Shown here: positions 52,086 through 60,718 of the stretch, piece after piece
Numbering within the stretch: position 1 is the first letter of the stretch
Layout of the letters: every line of letters starts with the position of its first letter
DNA from: Coprococcus aceti
GTDB taxonomy: Bacteria > Bacillota > Clostridia > Lachnospirales > Lachnospiraceae
Assembly: GCF_025567285.1 (NCBI RefSeq)
Contig: NZ_JAOQJT010000002.1
Coordinates: forward strand, 62,001 to 126,000
Length of the DNA stretch: 64,000 nucleotides
Direction of reading: 5' to 3'
The notes under the pieces: generated by a model
Databases searched by the model: none
Told to the model about the DNA's origin: nothing
Seen by the model: the letters and a program-made list of their open reading frames with translations, nothing else
Position numbers and translations under genes: made by a program

Positions 52086-53756
52086 ATGATGACAGACATT
52101 GAAATTGCACAGAAGGCTGAGATGAAGCACATAAGGGAGGTTGCTGCAAAGCTCGGAATATCAGAGGATGACCTCGATCTCTATGGAAAGTATAAGGCAA
52201 AGCTCTCAGATGAGCTTATAAAGAAGGTTGAGGGCAACGAGAACGGAAAGCTTATCCTCGTTACAGCCATCAATCCAACACCTGCAGGAGAGGGAAAGAC
52301 GACAATCACTGTAGGACTTGGTGAGGCTATGGGACAGCTTGGAAAGAAGGCGGTTATCGCACTTCGTGAGCCATCACTTGGACCATGTTTTGGAATCAAG
52401 GGTGGTGCAGCCGGCGGCGGATATGCACAGGTAGTACCTATGGAGGATCTCAACCTCCACTTTACAGGAGATTTTCATGCTATAACATCTGCAAACAATC
52501 TCCTTGCAGCCATGATGGATAACCATATCCAGCAGGGAAATGCACTGAGAATAGATGTGAACAGAATAGTGTTCAAGAGATGTATGGATATGAACGACAG
52601 AGTTCTCAGACACACAGTTGTCGGACTTGGAAAGCGTGTCGACGGAGTGCCTAGAGAGGACGGATTTGTCATCACAGTTGCATCGGAGATCATGGCTATT
52701 CTCTGTCTTGCAAGTGACATGAAGGATCTTCAGGAGAGACTTGGCAGAATAATCGTTGCATACAACATGGACAATGAGCCTGTGACAGCGGCTGATCTCA
52801 AGGCTGTAGGAGCTATGGCAGCGCTCTTAAAGGATGCCATCAAGCCAAACCTTATCCAGACACTTGAGCATACACCGGCAATCGTACACGGCGGACCATT
52901 TGCAAATATAGCACATGGATGTAACAGTGTAATGGCTACAAAGACAGCATTAAAGCTTGCAGATTATGTAATAACAGAGGCAGGATTTGGCGCAGATCTC
53001 GGAGCTGAGAAGTTCTTCGATATCAAGTGCCGTATGAACAACCTTAAGCCGGATGCGGTGGTTCTGGTTGCTACAGTAAGAGCCCTCAAGTACAATGGCG
53101 GAGTTGCAAAGGCAGATCTCGGAGAGGAGAATCTTGACGCGCTTAAGGCTGGTATAGTAAACCTTGAGAAGCATATTGAGAATCTTCAGAAGTATGGTGT
53201 TCCTGTTGTTGTAACTCTGAATAGATTTGTCACAGACAGTCAGGCAGAGCTTGACTTTGTCAAGAAGTTCTGCGAGGACAGAGATTGCGATTTTGCTCTT
53301 GCAAATGTATGGGAGCAAGGAGGCAAGGGTGGTATAGACCTTGCAAATGCAGTGCTCAACACGCTGGAGAACAAGAAGAGCAACTTCAAGGTGCTCTACG
53401 ATGACAGCCTGTCAATAAAGGATAAGATAAATTGTATCGCTACAGAGATATATGGTGCGGATGGTGTTACATACAGCGCAGAGGCCAGCAAGGCCATCGC
53501 CAAGATCGAGGAGATGGGATTTGGTAACTTCCCTGTATGTATGGCAAAGAACCAGTATTCTCTGTCAGATGATCCAAAGAAGCTTGGAAGACCTACAGGA
53601 TTCGATATAAATATACGTGAGGTTTATGTCAGTGCAGGAGCAGGATTTGTGGTAGCGATTACCGGAACGATCATGACCATGCCTGGACTTCCAAAATCCC
53701 CGGCGGCAGAAAGGATTTATGTTGATGATGATGGCAAGATCGTCGGATTATTCTAG
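52086..53756 (+). CDS. fhs: Formate--tetrahydrofolate ligase
   Basis: Fhs couples formate, ATP and tetrahydrofolate to 10-formyl-THF, the first methyl-branch step in acetogens and a one-carbon source in other Clostridia. The 556-residue product has ITAINPTPAGEGKTT (nucleotide-binding loop), ALREPSLGPCFGIKGGAAGGG, HFTGDFHAIT and NLKPDAVVLVATVRALKYNGG, all family signatures. Length is typical. It follows ftsK by 20 bases and precedes folD by 12, so the folate genes form a pair. Confidence 0.98.
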   Translation: MMTDIEIAQKAEMKHIREVAAKLGISEDDLDLYGKYKAKLSDELIKKVEGNENGKLILVTAINPTPAGEGKTTITVGLGEAMGQLGKKAVIALREPSLGPCFGIKGGAAGGGYAQVVPMEDLNLHFTGDFHAITSANNLLAAMMDNHIQQGNALRIDVNRIVFKRCMDMNDRVLRHTVVGLGKRVDGVPREDGFVITVASEIMAILCLASDMKDLQERLGRIIVAYNMDNEPVTAADLKAVGAMAALLKDAIKPNLIQTLEHTPAIVHGGPFANIAHGCNSVMATKTALKLADYVITEAGFGADLGAEKFFDIKCRMNNLKPDAVVLVATVRALKYNGGVAKADLGEENLDALKAGIVNLEKHIENLQKYGVPVVVTLNRFVTDSQAELDFVKKFCEDRDCDFALANVWEQGGKGGIDLANAVLNTLENKKSNFKVLYDDSLSIKDKINCIATEIYGADGVTYSAEASKAIAKIEEMGFGNFPVCMAKNQYSLSDDPKKLGRPTGFDINIREVYVSAGAGFVVAITGTIMTMPGLPKSPAAERIYVDDDGKIVGLF

Positions 53757-53768
53757 GAGGACAAATAA

Positions 53769-54611
53769 ATGTATAAGCTTATAGATGGTAAGGTTATATC
53801 AAAACAGATAAAGGATGAGCTCAAGGAGAAGGTTGCGGGACTCAAGGCAGAGGGCGTAGAGATATGCCTTGCTGTCATCCAGGTCGGAAATGATCCTGCA
53901 TCGTCAGTATATGTTGGAAATAAGAAGAAGGCATGTGAGTATATAGGAATAGGTTCACTGTCATATGAGCTCCCAGAGGAGACAACTGAGGAGGAGCTTC
54001 TTGCACTTATAGAGAAGCTCAACTCTGACGACAAGGTGAACGGAATACTTGTACAGCTCCCGCTTCCAAAGCATATAGATGAGGATAAGGTTATAAAGAC
54101 CATATCTCCAAAGAAGGATGTGGACGGCTTCCATCCGATGAGTGTTGGTGCACTCAGCATAGGACAGCCGGGCTTTGTGTCATGTACACCAGCCGGAGTT
54201 ATCCAGCTCATCAAGAGATCAGGAATAGAGATAGAGGGTAAGGAGTGCGTGGTACTCGGCAGAAGCAATATAGTAGGCAAGCCTATGAGCATGCTGCTGC
54301 TCCGTGAGAACGGAACCGTAACCGTGTGCCATTCCAGAACAAGGAATCTCAAGGAAGTGTGCAGACGTGCTGATATACTCGTGGTGGCAATAGGAAAGCC
54401 AGAAATGATCGATGCATCTTACATCAAGGAAGGCGCAACAGTTATAGATGTGGGAATCCACAGGGATGAGAATAATAAGCTCTGCGGTGATGTGGATTTT
54501 GAATCAGCCAAGGAGGTTGCCGGAGCGATAACTCCTGTACCTGGCGGAGTCGGCCCTATGACCATAGCCATGCTCATGTCAAACTGTGTAGAATCAATAA
54601 ATATAAACTAA
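53769..54611 (+). CDS. folD: Bifunctional methylenetetrahydrofolate dehydrogenase/cyclohydrolase
   Basis: FolD interconverts 5,10-methylene-, methenyl- and 10-formyl-THF with NADP. The 280-residue product has VGNDPASSVYVGNKKKACE with the catalytic Lys, ILVQLPLPKHID, the KDVDGFHP folate segment and GRSNIVGKPMSMLLL with PGGVGPMTIAMLM at the end. Start after TAGGAGG, which overlaps the fhs stop region. It works with Fhs to supply one-carbon units for purines, fMet and serine. Confidence 0.98.
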   Translation: MYKLIDGKVISKQIKDELKEKVAGLKAEGVEICLAVIQVGNDPASSVYVGNKKKACEYIGIGSLSYELPEETTEEELLALIEKLNSDDKVNGILVQLPLPKHIDEDKVIKTISPKKDVDGFHPMSVGALSIGQPGFVSCTPAGVIQLIKRSGIEIEGKECVVLGRSNIVGKPMSMLLLRENGTVTVCHSRTRNLKEVCRRADILVVAIGKPEMIDASYIKEGATVIDVGIHRDENNKLCGDVDFESAKEVAGAITPVPGGVGPMTIAMLMSNCVESININ

Positions 54612-54639
54612 GAACAAGTGCAAAATTATTGGAGAACAG

Positions 54640-55953
54640 ATGAAAGTATTACTCATATCACTAGGCTGTGATAAAAATCTGGTGGACAGCGAGGTCATGC
54701 TCGGTTTGCTGAACAAAGCCGGCCACCAGCTTACAAATGATGAGACAGAGGCAGATGTAGTAGTTGTAAATACCTGTGCGTTCATCAGCGATGCGAAAGA
54801 GGAAAGCATCAACACCATCATCGAGATGGGAGAACTGAAGAAAACCGGAAAACTAAAAAAGCTTATCGTTGCGGGATGTCTGTCCCAGAGATACAAGGAC
54901 GAGATAATGAAGGAGCTTCCGGAGATCGATGTCATTATTGGTGCGACCAATTACGATAAGATAGTTGAGGCAATAGGAACCGACGAGGAGTCGATCATAG
55001 ATGATATAAATTATACTCCAAGGCCGATTGCCGAGAGAATAGTAACGACAAATGCGTCGATGGCGTATTTTAAGATCGCAGAAGGTTGTAATAAACTGTG
55101 CACTTATTGTATAATACCTCACATACGAGGCAGATACAGAAGCATGCCGATGGACAGCCTGATCGCATCCGCTGAAAAGCTTGCGTCTGATGGTATAAAG
55201 GAGCTTGTCCTTGTGGCACAGGAGACTACGCTGTACGGAGTTGATCTGTATGGTGAGAAGAAGCTTCCAGAGCTTCTCACAAAACTCAGTGAGATAGAAG
55301 GCATAGAGTGGATAAGACTTCTGTACTGTTATCCGGAGGAGATAACAGATGAACTAATAGAGGTTATGGCCACGAATCCGAAGATCTGCCATTATGTCGA
55401 TATACCTATCCAGCATTCTGAGAATGCGATACTTAAGAGAATGGGCAGACGGACCAGCAGAGAGGACATTGTGGAGCTTGTCGGCAGACTGAGGACAGCC
55501 ATGCCGGATATAGCCATCAGAACCACGCTCATATCTGGTTTCCCAGGTGAGACACAGGAACTGCACGATGGTCTGGTCGACTTTGTTGACGAGTGCGAGT
55601 TTGACAGGCTTGGAGTATTCACTTATTCGCCTGAGGAGGGCACTCCGGCTGCGGAGTACGAGGATCAGGTGGATGGAGAGCTGGCTGTAAAGTGGCGCGA
55701 TGAGATCATGGAGCTTCAGCAGGAGATTTCCTATGAGAAGAACCAGCAGATGATCGGAAGCACCCAGAAGGTTCTCATTGAGGGATATCTGGTCGACGAT
55801 GATGTATATGTGGGAAGAACCTACAGAGATGCTCCGGGGGTTGACGGAATAGTGTTCGTCAGCGCACCATATGAATTGATATCCGGTTCATTTGTGGATG
55901 TGAAGATAACCGAGGCAAATGAATATGACTTGACAGGAGTGATAGTAGAATGA
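54640..55953 (+). CDS. rimO: Ribosomal protein S12 methylthiotransferase RimO
   Basis: RimO is a radical SAM enzyme that attaches a methylthio group to an Asp of ribosomal protein S12. The 437-residue product has the N-terminal MTTase domain with three cysteines (SLGCDKNLVDSE, NTCAF and AGCLSQRY) for a second cluster, the radical SAM motif CNKLCTYC, the SGFPGET segment and a C-terminal TRAM domain ending in DLTGVIVE. Its stop overlaps the start of pgsA by four bases. Confidence 0.96.
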   Translation: MKVLLISLGCDKNLVDSEVMLGLLNKAGHQLTNDETEADVVVVNTCAFISDAKEESINTIIEMGELKKTGKLKKLIVAGCLSQRYKDEIMKELPEIDVIIGATNYDKIVEAIGTDEESIIDDINYTPRPIAERIVTTNASMAYFKIAEGCNKLCTYCIIPHIRGRYRSMPMDSLIASAEKLASDGIKELVLVAQETTLYGVDLYGEKKLPELLTKLSEIEGIEWIRLLYCYPEEITDELIEVMATNPKICHYVDIPIQHSENAILKRMGRRTSREDIVELVGRLRTAMPDIAIRTTLISGFPGETQELHDGLVDFVDECEFDRLGVFTYSPEEGTPAAEYEDQVDGELAVKWRDEIMELQQEISYEKNQQMIGSTQKVLIEGYLVDDDVYVGRTYRDAPGVDGIVFVSAPYELISGSFVDVKITEANEYDLTGVIVE

Positions 55954-56474
55954 ATTTACCAAACAAATTGACAATACTAAGAGCTATAATGATTCCATTC
56001 TTTCTCGTGTTTTTATATATGTCACCGGGATGGTCGAAGTGGGTGGCACTTGGAATATTCATAGCCGCATCACTTACAGATATGCTTGACGGAAAGATTG
56101 CAAGAAAATACAATCTGGTCACCAATTTTGGAAAATTCATGGATCCTCTGGCAGATAAGCTGCTGGTATGTTCGGCACTCATAGCACTGTCGGATCTGAA
56201 CAGGCTCCCAGCATGGATCGTTATAGTGATCATAGCGCGTGATTTCATAATAAGCGGATTCAGACTTATTGCGGCAGAAAAGGGAATTGTTATTGCTGCC
56301 GGATGGTGGGGAAAGATCAAGACAACGGTTCAGATGATCATGGTAGGATTTCTGATAGCTGATCTCAAGGTGTTCTACATCTTTGATCAGGTGCTCATCT
56401 ACCTTGCACTTGCACTGACACTTATATCTCTTGGAGATTATCTGTATCACAACAGAGAAGTTCTCAAGGACTAA
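55950..56474 (+). CDS. pgsA: CDP-diacylglycerol--glycerol-3-phosphate 3-phosphatidyltransferase
   Basis: PgsA makes phosphatidylglycerol phosphate from CDP-diacylglycerol and glycerol 3-phosphate in the membrane. The 174-residue product opens with NLPNKLTILRAIMIPFFLV and has the CDP-alcohol phosphotransferase motif in SLTDMLDGKIARKYNLVTNFGKFMDPLADK (D-x2-DG-x2-AR and G-x3-D-x3-D), with four to five transmembrane helices. The start ATG lies in the rimO stop (ATGA), so it is translationally coupled. Confidence 0.95.
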   Translation: MNLPNKLTILRAIMIPFFLVFLYMSPGWSKWVALGIFIAASLTDMLDGKIARKYNLVTNFGKFMDPLADKLLVCSALIALSDLNRLPAWIVIVIIARDFIISGFRLIAAEKGIVIAAGWWGKIKTTVQMIMVGFLIADLKVFYIFDQVLIYLALALTLISLGDYLYHNREVLKD

Positions 56475-56506
56475 AACAGTAAAAAATAAAACAGATTTTA
56501 TAATTC

Positions 56507-56570
56507 AACGGGGAATTTGGGGTATACTTTTGTTTGGGGGTATATTTTACACAGATTCCCTGTTTTATTT
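56507..56570 (+). terminator. Terminator after rimO-pgsA
   Basis: AACGGGGAATTTG pairs with CAGATTCCCTGTT (wobbles) across a large loop, followed by TTTTATTTT. Confidence 0.65.
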
Positions 56571-56625
56571 TGAAAAATAATTGCTTACAACGCCGATAAA
56601 CCTTTGGTGGTTTTTTCGATTTTAC

Positions 56626-56654
56626 TTGAAATATGACGACAAAGGCTTTACAAT
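56626..56654 (+). promoter_or_regulatory. Promoter of the carboxyltransferase operon
   Basis: TTGAAA at 56626-56631, a 17-base spacer and TACAAT at 56649-56654. Confidence 0.7.
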
Positions 56655-56671
56655 TATACTCGGCGAAAATT

Positions 56672-56687
56672 GGACTATATATAGTCC
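56672..56687 (+). promoter_or_regulatory. Perfect 16-bp palindrome, possible operator
   Basis: GGACTATATATAGTCC is its own reverse complement and lies about ten bases after the predicted transcription start and ahead of the ribosome site. A repressor site is plausible; a small mRNA hairpin is the alternative. Confidence 0.5.
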
Positions 56688-56714
56688 TAAAATAAATTAA
56701 ACGGAGGGCTAAAA

Positions 56715-58130
56715 ATGAGCAACACACCAAGCTTGTCAGCAAGTGACAGAATTTCAATGTTACTTGATGACTCAAGTTTTGTTGAAATCGGCGCATATGT
56801 AACTGCTAGAAATACAGATTTCAACATTCAGGACAAGGATACTCCAAAAGACGGCGTAATAACCGGTTATGGAGTGATCGATGGCAATTTAGTTTATGTT
56901 TACAGCCAGGATGCAAAGGTGCTCGGCGGTTCTATAGGCGAGATGCATGCCAAGAAGATCGCAAACCTTTACGACATGGCAATGAAGATGGGTGCACCTG
57001 TTATCGGGCTGATCGATTGTGCCGGACTCAGACTTCAGGAGGCTACAGATGCTCTTAATGCATTTGGAGAGGTATTCATGAAGCAGACTCTTGCATCAGG
57101 TGTAATACCACAGATCACAGCTATATTTGGTACATGCGGTGGTGGTGCAGCACTTATACCTAATCTCACAGACGTAACATTCATGACTAAGGAAGGAGCT
57201 AAGCTCTTTGTTAACAGTCCAAATGCACTGGATGAGAACCGTGCAGAGAAGCTTGACACTGCAGCAGCAGATTATGTTGCAGAGAACACAGCAAATGTTG
57301 ACGCAGTATACGACACAGAGGCAGAGCTTCTCGGTGCAGTGAGAACTATGGTAGGTCTTCTTCCATCAAACAATGAGGATGATGGCGACTGCGCAGTATG
57401 TGAGGATGATGTGAACAGAATCATCCCAGATCTTGCTACAAAGGCAGGGGATGTGAAGGCTGTTATAGCAGATATCACTGATGATGAGTTTGTATTCGAG
57501 CTCAAGAAGGATTTTGCAGATGACGTTGTTACTGCATTTATCAGACTTAACGGTGAGACAGTCGGTGTTGTCGGAAACCAGAAGGATGTCATGACAACAG
57601 CCGGTGCATATAAGGCAGAGGATTTCGTAAAGCTTTGTGATTCATTCAATATCCCAGTTGTCACACTTGTAAACATCAAGGGATTTGCAGCAACTGTAAA
57701 GGAAGAGAAGACTATCTCAAAGGCTGTTGCAAAGCTTACTTACGCTTATGCCAACGCAACAGTGCCAAAGGTAACTGTTATGCTTGACAAGGCATATGGT
57801 ACAGCCTACACAGTTATGTGTTCAAAGGCTATCGGAGCTGATGTTGTATTTGCTTGGCCTAAGTCAGTTATCGGAACAATGGATCCAGAGATGGCTGTAA
57901 AGATCATGTATGAAGATGAGATCGCAGCAGCCGGTGACAAGCTTGCTTATATCAAGGAGAAGAAGGCTGAGTACACAGATGCTCTTTCAGGTGCCGTATC
58001 TGCAGCGAGAAGAGGCTACGTGGATGATATCATCGAGCCTGATGCAACAAGAAAGAGAGTTATAGCAGCACTCGATATGCTTTTTTCAAAGAGTGAGGAC
58101 AGACCATTCAAGAAGCATGGAACAATATAA
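56715..58130 (+). CDS. Biotin-dependent acyl-CoA carboxyltransferase (MmdA-type)
   Basis: Carboxyltransferase of 471 residues of the MmdA/GcdA/PccB family, which moves CO2 between an acyl-CoA (methylmalonyl-CoA, glutaconyl-CoA or similar) and biotin. The crotonase-like core shows VIGLIDCAGLRLQEATDAL and FGTCGGGAALIPNL in the N-terminal half, where the acyl-CoA binds, and NIKGFAATVKEEKT and AWPKSVIGTMDPEMAVKI in the C-terminal half. It is shorter than PccB (~510). First gene of a five-gene operon with a promoter at 56626. Substrate is not decided by sequence; a Na+-pumping decarboxylase alpha subunit or a transcarboxylase 12S-like subunit are both possible. Confidence 0.9.
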   Translation: MSNTPSLSASDRISMLLDDSSFVEIGAYVTARNTDFNIQDKDTPKDGVITGYGVIDGNLVYVYSQDAKVLGGSIGEMHAKKIANLYDMAMKMGAPVIGLIDCAGLRLQEATDALNAFGEVFMKQTLASGVIPQITAIFGTCGGGAALIPNLTDVTFMTKEGAKLFVNSPNALDENRAEKLDTAAADYVAENTANVDAVYDTEAELLGAVRTMVGLLPSNNEDDGDCAVCEDDVNRIIPDLATKAGDVKAVIADITDDEFVFELKKDFADDVVTAFIRLNGETVGVVGNQKDVMTTAGAYKAEDFVKLCDSFNIPVVTLVNIKGFAATVKEEKTISKAVAKLTYAYANATVPKVTVMLDKAYGTAYTVMCSKAIGADVVFAWPKSVIGTMDPEMAVKIMYEDEIAAAGDKLAYIKEKKAEYTDALSGAVSAARRGYVDDIIEPDATRKRVIAALDMLFSKSEDRPFKKHGTI

Positions 58131-58145
58131 AGGAGTGACAACTTA

Positions 58146-59123
58146 ATGGAAAAGATAATAAAGAAAAAGTTATTATTGATAGTTTCTATGTTAGCTGTTA
58201 CATTTGCACTTGCCGGATGTTCGTCTTCAGACAAGAAAGTAGAATTTGACTATGACGGAAACACATTGGTTCAGATAGCAGAAACACAGGCTACGAATTA
58301 CATGCAGATTGCGCAGGTTGAAGATGTATATAATTTCTATGTGGATGAAGAGGCAAATGGCGGTCAGGTAGATGAAACGACTGCTGATGCATTAAAGGTT
58401 TTTTCAACGATTGAGTCTGACTATGGTAAATTCCAGCAGTTTAAGCCGGTCAATCTCGAAGATGAAGATGATAAAACAATACAAGAAGTTGATGACAAGG
58501 TTGTTGTTACATTATATGCAGAATGTGCAGAAAAAGAAGCTATAGTAAAGGCAACATTTGTAGACAATTCGGTAACTTACAATTTCCAGAAGTATTCAGT
58601 GATGGCTCAGAATAAGTATTCAGAAGAAGAGGCTGATCAGATGCTTGCATCAAATGGTGTTTATCCATACAAGATTTCCGAATTTGAAGTTGCTGCTAAT
58701 CAGACACTTAAGGACAAGATGAAGGATGCGGGAGCAAATACCCTCATAGGTATGGGTATCGTGTTTATAGCACTTATCTTCATATCATTCATAATTTCAC
58801 TTCTCAAGTATGTTCCGGCTCTTTTGGACAAGGAGACAAGAGAGAAGAGAAAGGCTGAGAAGGCAAAGAAGGCTCTTGGAAGCGTTGCAACATTAAATGT
58901 TGACAAGGAGGATGAGACTCCTGCAGGAAGCGCACCTGCTCCAGCTGGAATAGTAGACATTGTCAACACAGCGACCGGTGAGAGCGTTATGAACGACTCA
59001 GAGCTTGTTGCGGTTATATCAGCAGCGGTTATGGCGGCACAGGGCGGAAAGACAAGAGTTCGTGTAAACTATCCAAGTAACGATAAGTTGGTTGTAAGAC
59101 CAAGAAAAAAGAATAAGAGATAA
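58146..59123 (+). CDS. Lipoprotein with C-terminal OadG-like domain
   Basis: Protein of 325 residues. The N terminus is a lipoprotein signal with lipobox LAGC (residues ~22-25). Residues ~30-195 are an extracytoplasmic acidic domain of unknown fold. GMGIVFIALIFISFIISLL at about 201-219 is a transmembrane helix like that of OadG/MmdD, the small membrane subunit of Na+-pumping decarboxylases, and the C-terminal cytoplasmic part ends in VAVISAAVMAAQGGK and VRPRKKNKR. Position between the carboxyltransferase and the biotin carrier matches OadG. The fusion of lipoprotein and OadG-like parts is unusual but seen in related Clostridia. Confidence 0.82.
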   Translation: MEKIIKKKLLLIVSMLAVTFALAGCSSSDKKVEFDYDGNTLVQIAETQATNYMQIAQVEDVYNFYVDEEANGGQVDETTADALKVFSTIESDYGKFQQFKPVNLEDEDDKTIQEVDDKVVVTLYAECAEKEAIVKATFVDNSVTYNFQKYSVMAQNKYSEEEADQMLASNGVYPYKISEFEVAANQTLKDKMKDAGANTLIGMGIVFIALIFISFIISLLKYVPALLDKETREKRKAEKAKKALGSVATLNVDKEDETPAGSAPAPAGIVDIVNTATGESVMNDSELVAVISAAVMAAQGGKTRVRVNYPSNDKLVVRPRKKNKR

Positions 59124-59142
59124 TTATAGGAGGATAATTGTT

Positions 59143-59505
59143 ATGAAGAATTATAGAATCACAGTTAATGGCACATCATACGATGTATCAGTTGAAGAAT
59201 TATCAGGTGGCGCAGCTCCAGTAGCAGCAGCTCCAGTGGCAGCACCTGCAGCAGCTCCTGCAGCTCCAGCACCAGCAGCAGGCGGCGCAGGAAGCGTTAA
59301 GGTTTCATCACCTATGCCTGGTAAGATCCTTGCAGTAAAGGCTAATGTTGGCGACTCAGTAAAGAAGGGTCAGGTAATCCTTATCCTTGAGGCTATGAAG
59401 ATGGAAAACGAAGTTGTTGCTCCGGAAGATGGTACTATCGCAAGCATAGATGTTACAGTAGGCGCTAGTGTTGAGTCAGGCGACACACTTGCAACACTCA
59501 ACTAA
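59143..59505 (+). CDS. Biotin carboxyl carrier protein
   Basis: Biotinyl carrier of 120 residues, like MmdC, GcdC or transcarboxylase 1.3S. An N-terminal segment (MKNYRITVNGTSYDV) leads to an Ala/Pro linker (residues ~24-48) and the biotinyl/lipoyl domain with PMPGKI and EAMKMENEV, where Lys86 is the biotinylation site. It carries CO2 between the two carboxyltransferases and the OadB pump in this operon. Ribosome site AGGAGG. Confidence 0.95.
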   Translation: MKNYRITVNGTSYDVSVEELSGGAAPVAAAPVAAPAAAPAAPAPAAGGAGSVKVSSPMPGKILAVKANVGDSVKKGQVILILEAMKMENEVVAPEDGTIASIDVTVGASVESGDTLATLN

Positions 59506-59546
59506 TTGCTTGAATTAGAATAAATCTTATAGGAGGAAACAACTAA

Positions 59547-60677
59547 ATGGGCAGCACAATAGTTGACGTTTTGACAAATTTAGCTAATCAGACCGGTTTT
59601 GCAAGTCTTGACTGGAAGAATTACGTTATGATCCTTATAGCGTTTGCTTTCATGTATCTTGCAATCGGAAAGGGTTTTGAGCCACTTCTTCTTGTCCCTA
59701 TCTCATTTGGTATGTTTCTTGTAAACATGTTCCCAGATATTATGGCAGAGGGCGGCTTGTTACATTATTTTTACCTGCTTGATGAGTGGAGTATCTTACC
59801 TTCACTTATATTCATGGGCGTAGGTGCCATGACAGACTTTGGTCCGCTTATCGCGAACCCGAAGAGTTTCCTGCTCGGCGCTGCAGCTCAGTTCGGTATC
59901 TATACAGCTTACTTCCTTGCATTCCTTATGGGATTCAACGGCAAAGAGGCTGCGGCTATATCGATCATCGGTGGTGCAGATGGTCCTACATCTATCTACC
60001 TTGCCGGTAAGCTCGGCATGGGTGGAACACTTCTCGGACCTATAGCAGTTGCGGCATATTCATATATGTCACTTGTACCTGTTATACAGCCACCTATCAT
60101 GAAGGCTCTCACAACAAAGAAGGAGAGACTTGTTAGAATGCCACAGCTCAGACCTGTAACCAAGATCGAGAAGATCCTCTTCCCTATCATCGTTACACTT
60201 GTGGTAGTTCTTATACTTCCAACAACAGCACCACTTGTAGGTATGCTGATGCTTGGTAACCTCTTCAGAGAGTGCGGCGTTGTTAAGCAGCTCACAGAGA
60301 CAGCTTCAAACGCTCTTATGTATATCGTAGTTATCTTACTTGGTACTTCAGTAGGTGCTTCTACAAGTGCAGAGGCATTCCTTAAGATGAGTACACTTAA
60401 GATAGTATTCCTTGGTCTTGTCGCATTCGCAGTTGGTACAGCAGCCGGAGTTCTCTTCGGTAAGCTCATGTGCTGGGCGACAAAGGGCAAGGTTAATCCG
60501 CTTATCGGTTCTGCTGGTGTATCAGCCGTTCCAATGGCAGCCAGAGTATCACAGAAGGTTGGAGCACAGTATGATCCTACAAACTTCCTTCTGATGAATG
60601 CTATGGGACCAAATGTTGCAGGTGTTATCGGTACAGCCGTAGCAGCTGGTACATTCCTTGCAATATTTGGAATTTAA
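59547..60677 (+). CDS. Sodium-pumping decarboxylase beta subunit (OadB/GcdB)
   Basis: Membrane protein of 376 residues with nine to ten hydrophobic segments, the beta subunit that decarboxylates carboxybiotin and pumps Na+ outward. Signatures present are GFEPLLLVPISFGMFLVNM, FMGVGAMTDFGPLIANPK, ISIIGGADGPTSIY (the region with the conserved Asp) and the closing NAMGPNVAGVIGTAVAAG. Length is typical. With the OadG-like protein and the biotin carrier it forms the membrane part of the complex. Ribosome site AGGAGG. Confidence 0.95.
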   Translation: MGSTIVDVLTNLANQTGFASLDWKNYVMILIAFAFMYLAIGKGFEPLLLVPISFGMFLVNMFPDIMAEGGLLHYFYLLDEWSILPSLIFMGVGAMTDFGPLIANPKSFLLGAAAQFGIYTAYFLAFLMGFNGKEAAAISIIGGADGPTSIYLAGKLGMGGTLLGPIAVAAYSYMSLVPVIQPPIMKALTTKKERLVRMPQLRPVTKIEKILFPIIVTLVVVLILPTTAPLVGMLMLGNLFRECGVVKQLTETASNALMYIVVILLGTSVGASTSAEAFLKMSTLKIVFLGLVAFAVGTAAGVLFGKLMCWATKGKVNPLIGSAGVSAVPMAARVSQKVGAQYDPTNFLLMNAMGPNVAGVIGTAVAAGTFLAIFGI

Positions 60678-60718
60678 TTAAGAATTTAGGCAATGAAATT
60701 ATATAGGAGGACGATAAA

